From contig CAMVHB010000017.1 in NCBI GenBank assembly GCA_947167155.1, positions 1-39,809 on the forward strand: a DNA stretch of 39,809 nucleotides. Reading direction: 5' to 3'. Shown piece after piece: positions 33,296-39,809 of the stretch (position 1 is the stretch's first letter; each line of letters opens with the position of its first letter). The stretch comes from an uncultured Lachnospiraceae bacterium (lineage in GTDB: Bacteria; Bacillota; Clostridia; Lachnospirales; Lachnospiraceae). The position numbers and the translations under genes are program-made. The notes below the pieces were generated by a model. The model made no database searches. It was not told where the DNA came from and worked only from the letters and a program-made list of their open reading frames with translations.

Positions 33296-33324
33296 AGGAT
33301 AAACTTGTTCTTCTTTCTCTGCAA
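33296..33324 (-). promoter_or_regulatory. Promoter of the minus-strand membrane protein
   Basis: On the minus strand TTGCAG (33319-33324) and TATCCT (33296-33301) are 17 bases apart, about 40 bases upstream of the start codon. The -10 box matches consensus at four positions. Confidence 0.45.
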
Positions 33325-33361
33325 GCAAAAGCATTAATGACAAAAAAACAATTCAAGACAA

Positions 33362-33390
33362 TTGCTATTTAACACCAAAACCGCTATACT
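33362..33390 (+). promoter_or_regulatory. Promoter of the chemotaxis receptor
   Basis: TTGCTA (33362-33367) and TATACT (33385-33390) are separated by 17 bases, leaving a 5' UTR of about 55 bases. I saw no sigma-28 motif of the TAAA/CCGATA type at this position. Confidence 0.55.
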
Positions 33391-33451
33391 TATCGGCGTA
33401 GTGCTTTTTGTAATCCTTAACCTTCTTAAAAAAGAACGGAGGACTGTGTCC

Positions 33452-35191
33452 ATGGGTATCAAATCATTAGTAATGCTCGACAACGAGCAGATGAAAAACT
33501 TGAAGGTCGAAAAGAAATTCGGACATACCTTCAAGCGCATCTACACCTATCTTTTTATCGTGATCGCATTGCTTCTTGCAACGACGGTCGTAACCTTCAT
33601 CGGTCTCAACAGCATGACCAACAACTATTATCAGCAGAACACCTACCAGGGACTTCTTCGTATCCACAACCAGAACTTCGGAAAATCGGCATGGATGGCT
33701 GTTGCTACGAAGGATGCTGCGACCCGTCAGGAGGAGATCGAGGAATTCGATGTCACGATGATCAACAACCTGAAGGATGATGTAGCAAATCTGAAGAAAT
33801 ACCGCGGTGAGACGCCTCTTGTCAAGGCTCTTGATCAGGATGTTCAGACTCTGGATCGTCTGGGAAGCGAGCTCGTTGAGATGTTCAATGAGGGCACAGA
33901 GCTTGCCGACGGACAGCTTGACAATTTTGACGAGCTCTATGCAAAGATGCATGAAGAGGTTCGTCCGGCAGTTGCCGACGCGGTTCAGAATGCCCGCCAG
34001 ATGACAGTGAATGTTACAACCGAGATGACCAGGATGTCACTTATCATCAGGATCGTATTCTTTGTAATGATAGGACTTTCGGTCGTATTCCTTCTTCTTC
34101 TTATCATATTCATGAGAAATGCGCAGAAGCAGCTCACTCACAGCGTCGTGACGCCGGTGAACGAGGTTGCGAAGGTTGCGGAGATGATGTCAAAGGGTCA
34201 GCTCGATGTGAATGTTTCTTATGACGCCGAGGACGAGCTTGGAACTCTTGCGAGGGATATGGAAAAATCGACGCTGGTTTCAAAGCGTATCGTCGACGAC
34301 ATCTCGCTCTCACTTGACAGCATCGCTTCCGGTGACTTCACTGTCGGAGCTGCAAATCCCGAGCTTTATCTTGGAAATTACAGCCCGATCAGGGATGCGA
34401 TGGATACCATCACGAACCGTCTCTCCAATACGATGAATGATGTCAGAGAGGCGACAGACAGAGTTTCACAGGGCGCGTCCAATATGTCTGAAGGCTCCAA
34501 TGAACTTGCGGAAGGCGCTACAGATCAGGCAGCCGCTGTCGAAGAGCTTACAGCATCAGTCGCTACAGTCACAGAGCATACGGAGCAGCTTGCATCCACC
34601 TCTCAGAAGGGTGTTGAGATGTCCATGAACGCTCAGCAGGAAGCGACAAAGGGTGCGGAAAAGATGGATCAGGTTACAGAGGCTATGAGCAGGATCACGG
34701 CTTCCTCAAAGGAGATCGCAGAGGTCGCAAGCTCCATCGAGGAGATCGCTTCACAGACCAAGCTCCTTGCTCTCAATGCTTCGATAGAGGCAGCCCGCGC
34801 AGGAGAAAGCGGTCGTGGCTTCGCAGTCGTCGCCGAGGAGATCGGAGAGCTTGCGATGCAGAGTAATGAGGCGGTACAGCGTACACATGAACTTGTTGAT
34901 ACGGCTCTTAATGAGATCGACAAAGGAAATGCAATAGTGAAGGAAACACAGGAGGTTCTCCTTCAGGTTACGGATGCGGTAAACAGCCTGGCAGAAATGA
35001 TGAGAGAGGCCGGCTCCATGGCAAACGAGCAGGCACAGAGCATGAGGGAGATCAACGGTGGTATCGAGCAGATCTCCGGAGTTATCCAGAACAACTCGGC
35101 TACTGCGCAGGAGAGTTCGGCGGTTTCAAACGAGCTTACAGAGCAGTCTCACTCGCTGCATGACCTTGTATCCCAGTTCAAGGTGAGATAA
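33452..35191 (+). CDS. Methyl-accepting chemotaxis protein
   Basis: This is a 579-residue transmembrane receptor. TM1 (about 26-48) and TM2 (about 192-216) flank a periplasm-facing helical bundle of the 4HB type, which includes WMAVATKDAATRQEEIEEFD. A HAMP domain follows, then a second HAMP-like segment (SIASGDFTVGAANPELYLG) and a long cytoplasmic coiled coil. The highly conserved signalling tip is EEIASQTKLLALNASIEAAR, with AGESGRGFAVVAEEI after it. It would signal to CheA/CheW to control motility. The ATG at 33452 has GGAGG nine bases upstream; the open frame extends back to a TTG at 33362, but that region is promoter. The gene is monocistronic, with its own promoter and terminator. The ligand is unknown. 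Confidence 0.96.
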   Translation: MGIKSLVMLDNEQMKNLKVEKKFGHTFKRIYTYLFIVIALLLATTVVTFIGLNSMTNNYYQQNTYQGLLRIHNQNFGKSAWMAVATKDAATRQEEIEEFDVTMINNLKDDVANLKKYRGETPLVKALDQDVQTLDRLGSELVEMFNEGTELADGQLDNFDELYAKMHEEVRPAVADAVQNARQMTVNVTTEMTRMSLIIRIVFFVMIGLSVVFLLLLIIFMRNAQKQLTHSVVTPVNEVAKVAEMMSKGQLDVNVSYDAEDELGTLARDMEKSTLVSKRIVDDISLSLDSIASGDFTVGAANPELYLGNYSPIRDAMDTITNRLSNTMNDVREATDRVSQGASNMSEGSNELAEGATDQAAAVEELTASVATVTEHTEQLASTSQKGVEMSMNAQQEATKGAEKMDQVTEAMSRITASSKEIAEVASSIEEIASQTKLLALNASIEAARAGESGRGFAVVAEEIGELAMQSNEAVQRTHELVDTALNEIDKGNAIVKETQEVLLQVTDAVNSLAEMMREAGSMANEQAQSMREINGGIEQISGVIQNNSATAQESSAVSNELTEQSHSLHDLVSQFKVR

Positions 35192-35206
35192 AAAATCAAT
35201 GAAGCA

Positions 35207-35238
35207 CCGGCGGAGTTTTTGCTCCGCCGGATTTTTTT
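35207..35238 (+). terminator. Intrinsic terminator of the chemotaxis receptor
   Basis: A perfect 9-bp stem (CCGGCGGAG, 35207-35215, with 35222-35230), a 6-base loop and seven T residues. Confidence 0.95.
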
Positions 35239-35271
35239 GTGCTATTAATTAAAAAAAAATAATTAACCATC

Positions 35272-35300
35272 TTGCACACATTGGGTGAATTGGTTAGAAT
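35272..35300 (+). promoter_or_regulatory. Promoter of the H1-like gene
   Basis: TTGCAC (35272-35277) and TAGAAT (35295-35300) are 17 bases apart, preceded by an A/T-rich tract (35241-35266) that could act as an UP element. It implies strong expression and a 5' UTR of about 45 bases. Confidence 0.65.
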
Positions 35301-35353
35301 ACATCCATTGTTTATTACTTTTTCTTTTTTTAAAAAAATTTTGGAGGTGTGGT

Positions 35354-36058
35354 TTGGCTGCAAATGTTGATCTTGCGCTTGAAGAGGAAAAGAAAGCGTT
35401 CAAGGATTACCTTTTAACAAAAAATGTTTCCGGTAAATCTGCAAATGTCGCTGTATCAAAAGCTTTTGGGATCTGGAAGCTGAAGGACAGGGAGACCTTT
35501 GAAGGACTCATGAAGTCCGAGAACTTTGAAAAGGATGCGAAAGAGCTTTTGGTTGAGATCTATGACGGGAACCGGAAGAAGGCTGCAGCATATTATTCCG
35601 AGCTGAGAAGATATTATATATATTATCTTGAGAAAAAGGGACTTCCCATTCCGAGTGAGATGCAGAAGACAAAGCCCGGCAGAAAGCCCGGCACAAAGAT
35701 GGCTTCGAAAAAGGCAACCACAAAGGCGGCAGCAAAGAAGAAGCCCGGCAGGAAGCCCGGCACAAAAAATGCTGCGAAAAAGGAGACAACAAAGGCAGCT
35801 GAAAAGAAAAAGCCCGGCAGAAAGCCTGCAGCAGGAAAGACCCAGGCCGGAGCGGCTGTGAAGCCGGCTTCGAAGAAGACATCAGCAAAGAAAACAACTG
35901 CAAAGAAGACAGCAGGAAGAAGACCGGCAACAAAGACAGCAGCAAAAGCCTCCGTAAGAAGTACTGCATCAAATTCGAGCGCTGCACTTGTTAAGGCTAT
36001 TAATGAGCTGAACAAGACACTCGCACCGATCGCGAAGCTTGCACAGAAGCTTAAATGA
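35354..36058 (+). CDS. Histone H1-like basic nucleoid protein with AT-hook-like repeats
   Basis: This 234-residue protein starts at a TTG six bases after GGAGG; no in-frame ATG is placed better, and the longer frame to 35285 overlaps the promoter. Residues 1 to about 105 form a mixed helical N-terminal domain (ALEEEKKAFKDYLLTKNVS, YYSELRRYYIYYLEKKG). Residues 110-215 are a low-complexity Lys/Ala/Pro/Thr tail with three KPGRKPGTK/KPGRKPAAG repeats, close to the AT-hook core, and PAKK-like blocks as in eukaryotic histone H1 and bacterial Hc1/HctB-type proteins. The final segment ALVKAINELNKTLAPIAKLA may be a helix. A DNA-compacting or minor-groove-binding role is inferred from composition, not from a recognised family. 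Confidence 0.82.
   Translation: MAANVDLALEEEKKAFKDYLLTKNVSGKSANVAVSKAFGIWKLKDRETFEGLMKSENFEKDAKELLVEIYDGNRKKAAAYYSELRRYYIYYLEKKGLPIPSEMQKTKPGRKPGTKMASKKATTKAAAKKKPGRKPGTKNAAKKETTKAAEKKKPGRKPAAGKTQAGAAVKPASKKTSAKKTTAKKTAGRRPATKTAAKASVRSTASNSSAALVKAINELNKTLAPIAKLAQKLK
35686..35831 (+). repeat. In-gene repeats encoding KPGRKPG units
   Basis: The sequence around AAGCCCGGCAGAAAGCC occurs three times within the H1-like gene, spaced roughly 65-70 bases apart, each followed by AAAAAGG/AAGACA-rich Lys/Thr/Ala codons. Such tandem coding repeats are prone to copy-number change. Confidence 0.7.
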
Positions 36059-36074
36059 TCATAACTTCTTTTTT

Positions 36075-36105
36075 TCGCGCACGGGATTTCCTGTGCGCGA
36101 TTTTT
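36075..36105 (+). terminator. Intrinsic terminator after the H1-like gene
   Basis: TCGCGCAC (36075-36082) pairs with GTGCGCGA (36093-36100) and is followed by TTTTT. A T-tract also precedes the stem, so some bidirectional activity is possible. Confidence 0.88.
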
Positions 36106-36141
36106 GTATCTTTAGGATAGGATTTTTTTGGAGTATTATTT

Positions 36142-36888
36142 ATGAAAGCAAGGGAAGTAGGACAGGGAAAGACAGCGGAAAATGAGGAGTTTGCAGAGGC
36201 GCTTTCCCGGCCGTTCAAGGAAATCGGAAGTGTAAATGACATTGTTGCCCCTGAGATAGACGAAGACGCTGAGGGCTGGGCGAGGCTTGTTGGATTAAAA
36301 CAGAGCGGAGAGCCCGTTGAAGTCCATGTGAAGGAAGCGGTTAAGGCAGGCGTCACCACAACGCTGGAAGGCATCAGGGGCTTCATTCCGGCATCAGGTC
36401 TTTCATTATCCTATGTTGAGGAGGAGAACCTCAAGGACTATGTCGGGAGAACTCTCACTGTCAGAGTTGTCACCGCAGACAAGGCAGCAAACAAACTGGT
36501 GCTGTCGGCAAGAGAATTGCTGAAGGAAAAGGCTGCGGCAGAAAAGGCAGAAAAGGTGAAGAGCGTTGAAGTCGGGCAGGTGTTATACGGGAAAGTTTCC
36601 TCCATCAAGGATTACGGAGCCTTCATAGATCTTCCTGACGGGCTTTCGGGACTTCTTCATATTTCCGAGGTTTCGGAAAAAAGGATCACGCGGCTTGATA
36701 AGGTCCTCTCTGTCGGGCAGGAAGTCAGGGTAAAGGTGAAGGGGATCAAGGATTCAAAGATATCCCTTTCCATGAAGGATTTTGAGGAAGAGGACAGAGA
36801 AGAGGCACGGGAGGAGCTCTCTCATTATGACGGCGGAGGAGAGCTCACGACTTCATTTGGCGATCTGTTAAAGGGGTTGAAGATATAA
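36142..36888 (+). CDS. S1 RNA-binding domain protein (two S1 repeats)
   Basis: This 248-residue cytoplasmic protein has a degenerate S1-like repeat (about 45-130, TTTLEGIRGFIPASGLSLSYVE) and a second, canonical S1 repeat (about 145-215) with VGQVLYGKVSSIKDYGAFIDL, GLLHISEVSEKRI, VGQEVRVKVKGI and KISLSMKDF. This resembles the ribosomal protein S1-like or general stress protein 13-like proteins of Firmicutes, which bind mRNA or 30S subunits. The C-terminus is acidic. The ribosome site GGAG is nine bases before the ATG. It sits 14 bases upstream of the Ddh region and may share a transcript with it. The exact RNA target is unknown. Confidence 0.9.
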   Translation: MKAREVGQGKTAENEEFAEALSRPFKEIGSVNDIVAPEIDEDAEGWARLVGLKQSGEPVEVHVKEAVKAGVTTTLEGIRGFIPASGLSLSYVEEENLKDYVGRTLTVRVVTADKAANKLVLSARELLKEKAAAEKAEKVKSVEVGQVLYGKVSSIKDYGAFIDLPDGLSGLLHISEVSEKRITRLDKVLSVGQEVRVKVKGIKDSKISLSMKDFEEEDREEAREELSHYDGGGELTTSFGDLLKGLKI

Positions 36889-36910
36889 ATAAAACTGGAG
36901 GATGATATTT

Positions 36911-37885
36911 ATGAAAGTCAGAATTGGGATATTGGGGTACGGAAATCTTGGAAGAGGTGTTGAGAAGGCGGTGCTTGCCAATTCGGATGAGGAGCTTGTC
37001 GGGGTATTTACCCGTCGTGATCCGTCTACAGTAAAGACTGCTTCAGGTGTAAAGGCTTTTTCAGCAGATGAGCTGCCCGACCTTCGGGACAAACTCGACG
37101 TGCTTGTACTCTGCGGCGGCTCGGCAACGGACCTTCCGAAGATGACCCCCGTTTATGCCGAAATGTTCAATGTTGTTGACAGCTTTGATACCCATGCAAA
37201 GATCCCGGAGCATTTCAAGAATGTTGATTCTGCCTGCAAAAGAGGACAGAAGACGGCTGTGATCTCGGCGGGCTGGGATCCCGGGCTTTTCTCTCTCGCA
37301 AGGCTATATTCAAAAAGCATCCTTCCGGTTGGGAATGATTATACCTTCTGGGGGCGCGGGGTAAGCCAGGGACATAGTGACGCCATCAGGAGAATAGAAG
37401 GAGTCCTTGACGCAAGACAGTATACTGTTCCCGTTCCCGAATCGCTTGAAAAGGTAAGGAAGGGTGAAAATCCCACGCTTACTACGAGACAGAAGCATAC
37501 GAGAGAGTGCTATGTGGTCGTTGAAGAGGGGGCGGACAAGGCAAGGATCGAAAAAGAGATAAAGAATATGCCGAATTATTTTTCGGATTATGATACTACT
37601 GTAAATTTCATAAGTCAGCAGGAGCTTGACTCTGAGCACAAGGGACTTCCCCACGGAGGCTCTGTCATCTATTCCGGAAGCACGGGAGAGAACAACCACG
37701 TGATAGAATTTTCACTGAAGCTTGATTCAAATCCTGAATTTACAGGCTCTGTCCTCGCAGCGGTGGCACGGGCGGTTTTTTCGATGAACAGCGAGGGTAT
37801 CGTTGGGGCAAAGACCATGTTTGATATCGCGCCGGCTTATCTTTCACCTCTTTCAGGTGAGGAGCTGCGGGCACATTTCCTGTAA
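36911..37885 (+). CDS. ddh: meso-Diaminopimelate D-dehydrogenase
   Basis: This 324-residue NADPH-dependent enzyme catalyses the one-step conversion of tetrahydrodipicolinate and ammonia to meso-diaminopimelate, for lysine and peptidoglycan. The Rossmann motif GILGYGNLGRGVEKA lies at the N-terminus. Further signatures are LCGGSATDLP, SFDTHAKIPEHF, SAGWDPGLFSL, FWGRGVSQGHSDAIRRIEGV and the terminal MFDIAPAYLSPLS. I start at 36911 because GGAGG lies about ten bases upstream; the ATG at 36902 would sit directly against the ribosome site. Length matches the family. It follows the S1 gene and precedes the HicB-like gene. Confidence 0.96.
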   Translation: MKVRIGILGYGNLGRGVEKAVLANSDEELVGVFTRRDPSTVKTASGVKAFSADELPDLRDKLDVLVLCGGSATDLPKMTPVYAEMFNVVDSFDTHAKIPEHFKNVDSACKRGQKTAVISAGWDPGLFSLARLYSKSILPVGNDYTFWGRGVSQGHSDAIRRIEGVLDARQYTVPVPESLEKVRKGENPTLTTRQKHTRECYVVVEEGADKARIEKEIKNMPNYFSDYDTTVNFISQQELDSEHKGLPHGGSVIYSGSTGENNHVIEFSLKLDSNPEFTGSVLAAVARAVFSMNSEGIVGAKTMFDIAPAYLSPLSGEELRAHFL

Positions 37886-37904
37886 ATAAAGAAGGAGCAG
37901 TATT

Positions 37905-38186
37905 TTGACTTTCACATATCCTGCAGTTGTACGGAAAAAAGATGACGGGAGTTTCGAAGGGCACTTTCCCGATCTTATGATGTGCGATTTCAAGGGGGAG
38001 GATCTCAACTCGGCCCTTGATGACGCCAGAGATTCCATGTATGAATGGATCAGGGTAGAGCTTCAGGAGGAGGAAGAGCCTGATCTTCCCGCGGCGACTC
38101 CTGACAGCGAAATTTCAATAAATGAGGGGGAAGCATTGCATCATATCAGCATTCATTACAGGTTCCACGAGGGCTGGGATGAGTAG
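37905..38186 (+). CDS. Orphan HicB-like antitoxin-family protein
   Basis: This 93-residue protein matches the HicB partial RNase-H-like fold: YPAVVRKKDDGSFEGHFPDL, then GEDLNSALDDARDSMYEWI. The C-terminus is acidic, and no ribbon-helix-helix or HTH DNA-binding domain is visible. The start is a TTG seven bases after AAGGAG. No HicA toxin gene is present on either side, so it may be a solitary regulator rather than a toxin-antitoxin component. It begins 19 bases after ddh and is likely co-transcribed. Confidence 0.82.
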   Translation: MTFTYPAVVRKKDDGSFEGHFPDLMMCDFKGEDLNSALDDARDSMYEWIRVELQEEEEPDLPAATPDSEISINEGEALHHISIHYRFHEGWDE

Positions 38187-38239
38187 CTGAAAATTTGTTG
38201 GTTTATTTTTGAGAGCTTCTTTTACGAAAGGTTTTTGAA

Positions 38240-39694
38240 ATGTCGTTTACCTGGCTTATCTTCCTGCTTTTATTCCTTCCGGTCTTCATGATAGTTTATC
38301 TCATCATGCCGGATACGAAGAAAAGGAATATAGTCCTCTTTGTATTTTCGCTCATATTCTATCTTTTTGGCGGACTGAAATATCTGATACTCATACTTTT
38401 CATGGGGTTTCTCGGTTACCTTTTCGGAAGGCTCATTGGCGCAAATGTAAGAGAGTCAAAATCCACCGCGAAGTTTTATCTCGTTCTTTCGGTAATAATA
38501 TTCATCGCGGTTCTCTGTATCTTCAAATACACGGATTTCATTCTCGGAAACCTTGGGAAAGTATTTGATAATGTTGAGCCGCTCAATATCGTTCTTCCGC
38601 TTGGGATATCTTTTTATGTATTCAAGCTCATTTCCTATGTGGCTGATGTTTACAGGGAAGATGTTCTGCCCGAGAAGAGCCTTCTCATATTCTTTACATA
38701 TATAATGACCTTCCATCAGGTGCTTCAGGGTCCTATCGTCAGATACAAGGACATGAGGACGGACCTTCACAAGAGGTCTGTAAGAAGAGAGGCACTTGCA
38801 AGCGGGCTCTTTCGTTTTGTGATAGGGCTTTTCAAGAAGGCAGTGCTTGCGGATTACTGCGGAACCCTTGCGTCAACCCTCGCACCCATGAATGAAAACA
38901 TCGCGAATTCCCCAACTCTTGGTATATGGCTTGGGGCAATTCTCTTTTCGGTGCAGCTCTACCTTGATTTCTCGGCATATTCAGATATGGCGATCGCGCT
39001 TGGAACGATGTGCGGTTTCCATTATCCTGAAAACTTCAATTTCCCCTATGCTGCAATTTCAGTCAGGGATTTCTGGAGGCGTTGGCATATCTCGCTCTCC
39101 ACTTTCTTCAGGGATTATGTCTACATACCGCTTGGCGGATCAAAGTGCTCAAGTGCAAGGACGACACTGAACCTCCTTGTTGTCTGGGCTCTGACAGGCT
39201 TCTGGCACGGTGCGGGATGGAATTTCATCCTTTGGGGACTCTATTATTTCGTATTTATAGTGATAGAAAATGCTGTAAGGAAACGGCAAAGTGCGCCCAA
39301 AAAGGATACAGGCGGTCCTCATATACTCGGGAGGATATATGCGCTATTGGTAATTAATTTCGGCTGGGTGCTTTTCAGATTCACGGATTTTTCAGTACTC
39401 GGTACCGCAATAAAGGGCCTTTTTGGTGGAACTGCCGCAAAAGCAGGATTTACCTCATTTACAGTTGCAACGACGGTGCAGAACAATATATTTTTCATAA
39501 TATTTGCGCTGCTCTTCTCGACGCCGCTCTTTAAAAAGATCGATGATGCCTTTGTAAGAGCGCGGGATCAGGGAAGAGTACCTTATGCAGTGTTCTACCT
39601 GGTAAGGGCAGGGATTGCGGCGGTATGCCTCGTGTTGTCTATAGTAGCTATAGCCGGAGGGACGTTTCAAGCCTTTTTGTACAATACATTTTAG
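38240..39694 (+). CDS. MBOAT-family membrane-bound O-acyltransferase (DltB/AlgI-like)
   Basis: This 484-residue polytopic membrane protein has about 11 helices. The catalytic region is unmistakable: FRDYVYIPLGGSKCS, preceded by RDFWRRWHISLSTF, and ALTGFWHGAGWNFILWGLYY containing the invariant catalytic histidine. The N-terminal half has the LPLGISFYVFKLISYVADVY and PIVRYKDM elements of DltB/AlgI proteins. Such enzymes move acyl or D-alanyl groups across the membrane onto cell-surface polymers such as teichoic acids or exopolysaccharides. AAAGG about ten bases upstream supports the ATG. The partner hydrolase (DltD/AlgX-like) that often follows would lie beyond the window. No dltA/dltC is adjacent, so D-alanylation specifically is not shown. 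Confidence 0.94.
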   Translation: MSFTWLIFLLLFLPVFMIVYLIMPDTKKRNIVLFVFSLIFYLFGGLKYLILILFMGFLGYLFGRLIGANVRESKSTAKFYLVLSVIIFIAVLCIFKYTDFILGNLGKVFDNVEPLNIVLPLGISFYVFKLISYVADVYREDVLPEKSLLIFFTYIMTFHQVLQGPIVRYKDMRTDLHKRSVRREALASGLFRFVIGLFKKAVLADYCGTLASTLAPMNENIANSPTLGIWLGAILFSVQLYLDFSAYSDMAIALGTMCGFHYPENFNFPYAAISVRDFWRRWHISLSTFFRDYVYIPLGGSKCSSARTTLNLLVVWALTGFWHGAGWNFILWGLYYFVFIVIENAVRKRQSAPKKDTGGPHILGRIYALLVINFGWVLFRFTDFSVLGTAIKGLFGGTAAKAGFTSFTVATTVQNNIFFIIFALLFSTPLFKKIDDAFVRARDQGRVPYAVFYLVRAGIAAVCLVLSIVAIAGGTFQAFLYNTF

Positions 39695-39697
39695 GAG

Positions 39698-39765
39698 CGG
39701 TCGGCGGAACACGTGCTTGTACTCGCGGGAAGACGGTCGGCGCAACACTTGCTGGTACTCGCGGG
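39698..39765 (+). repeat. Two-copy 36-base-period GC-rich direct repeat
   Basis: Two 32-base copies at 39698-39729 and 39734-39765 share CGGTCGGCG, AACAC, TGCT, GTACTCGCGGG and differ at three positions. Several frames are open through it in both directions to the window edge, so whether it is coding cannot be decided. No gene is called from 39695 to 39809. Confidence 0.7.
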
Positions 39766-39809
39766 GACACTATATCAGGTATCATTTGGGGATCAGGACC
39801 CGCTGCGTA

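Noticed and set aside
35285-35353. N-terminal extension of the H1-like protein
   Set aside because: It overlaps the -10 box and has no ribosome site; the TTG at 35354 follows GGAGG.

Overview
The window reads as a chromosomal segment of an anaerobic, moderate-GC Firmicute, most likely a gut or rumen Lachnospiraceae. This rests on a leucine T-box leader, pyruvate:ferredoxin oxidoreductase, paired MATE exporters, strong GGAGG ribosome sites with several TTG starts, meso-diaminopimelate dehydrogenase, a methyl-accepting chemotaxis protein and an EAL/GGDEF-type signalling protein. The genus cannot be fixed from the sequence alone. Almost every gene is on the + strand. The exceptions are a truncated sodium symporter at the left edge and one small membrane protein.

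Region 1 (1-731): the 5' end of an NSS-family transporter on the minus strand with its promoter, a cluster of REP-like palindromic repeats, then a promoter and a complete T-box riboswitch with specifier CUC (leucine) and an intrinsic terminator.

Region 2 (732-22677), the centrepiece: eight tightly packed + strand genes with no visible terminator between them, apparently all downstream of the leucine T-box. They are a LeuA-like protein that has lost its metal-binding histidines but keeps the leucine-sensing domain, a TIM-barrel/acyl-CoA ligase fusion, PFOR, a MATE exporter, a second MATE exporter fused to an RsbW-like kinase domain, a ~2980-residue NRPS (A-T-C-A-T-C-A-T-R), a STAS anti-sigma antagonist and a membrane SpoIIE-type phosphatase carrying a second RsbW-like domain. 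I infer a reductively released, probably N-acylated dipeptide aldehyde (or alcohol). Its production would respond to leucine-tRNA charging, and its export or response would be coupled to a partner-switching module whose kinase is built into the exporter.

Region 3 (22674-25606): an EAL protein with a degenerate GGDEF domain, its own promoter and a 30-bp palindrome at the predicted transcription start, followed by an FAD-dependent oxidoreductase and a strong terminator.

Region 4 (25653-32633): a five-gene set with overlaps or short gaps: an intracellular SGNH hydrolase, a diacylglycerol-kinase-like lipid kinase, a condensation-superfamily acyltransferase, a zinc-ribbon membrane protein, and a TetM-like GTPase fused to a YacP/Rae1-like NYN nuclease.

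Region 5 (32646-39694): a minus-strand membrane protein, a chemotaxis receptor, a histone-H1-like basic protein with AT-hook-like repeats, an S1-domain RNA-binding protein, Ddh, an orphan HicB-like protein and an MBOAT acyltransferase. The last ~115 bases hold a GC-rich direct repeat of unknown meaning. No tRNA, rRNA, CRISPR array or insertion sequence was seen.
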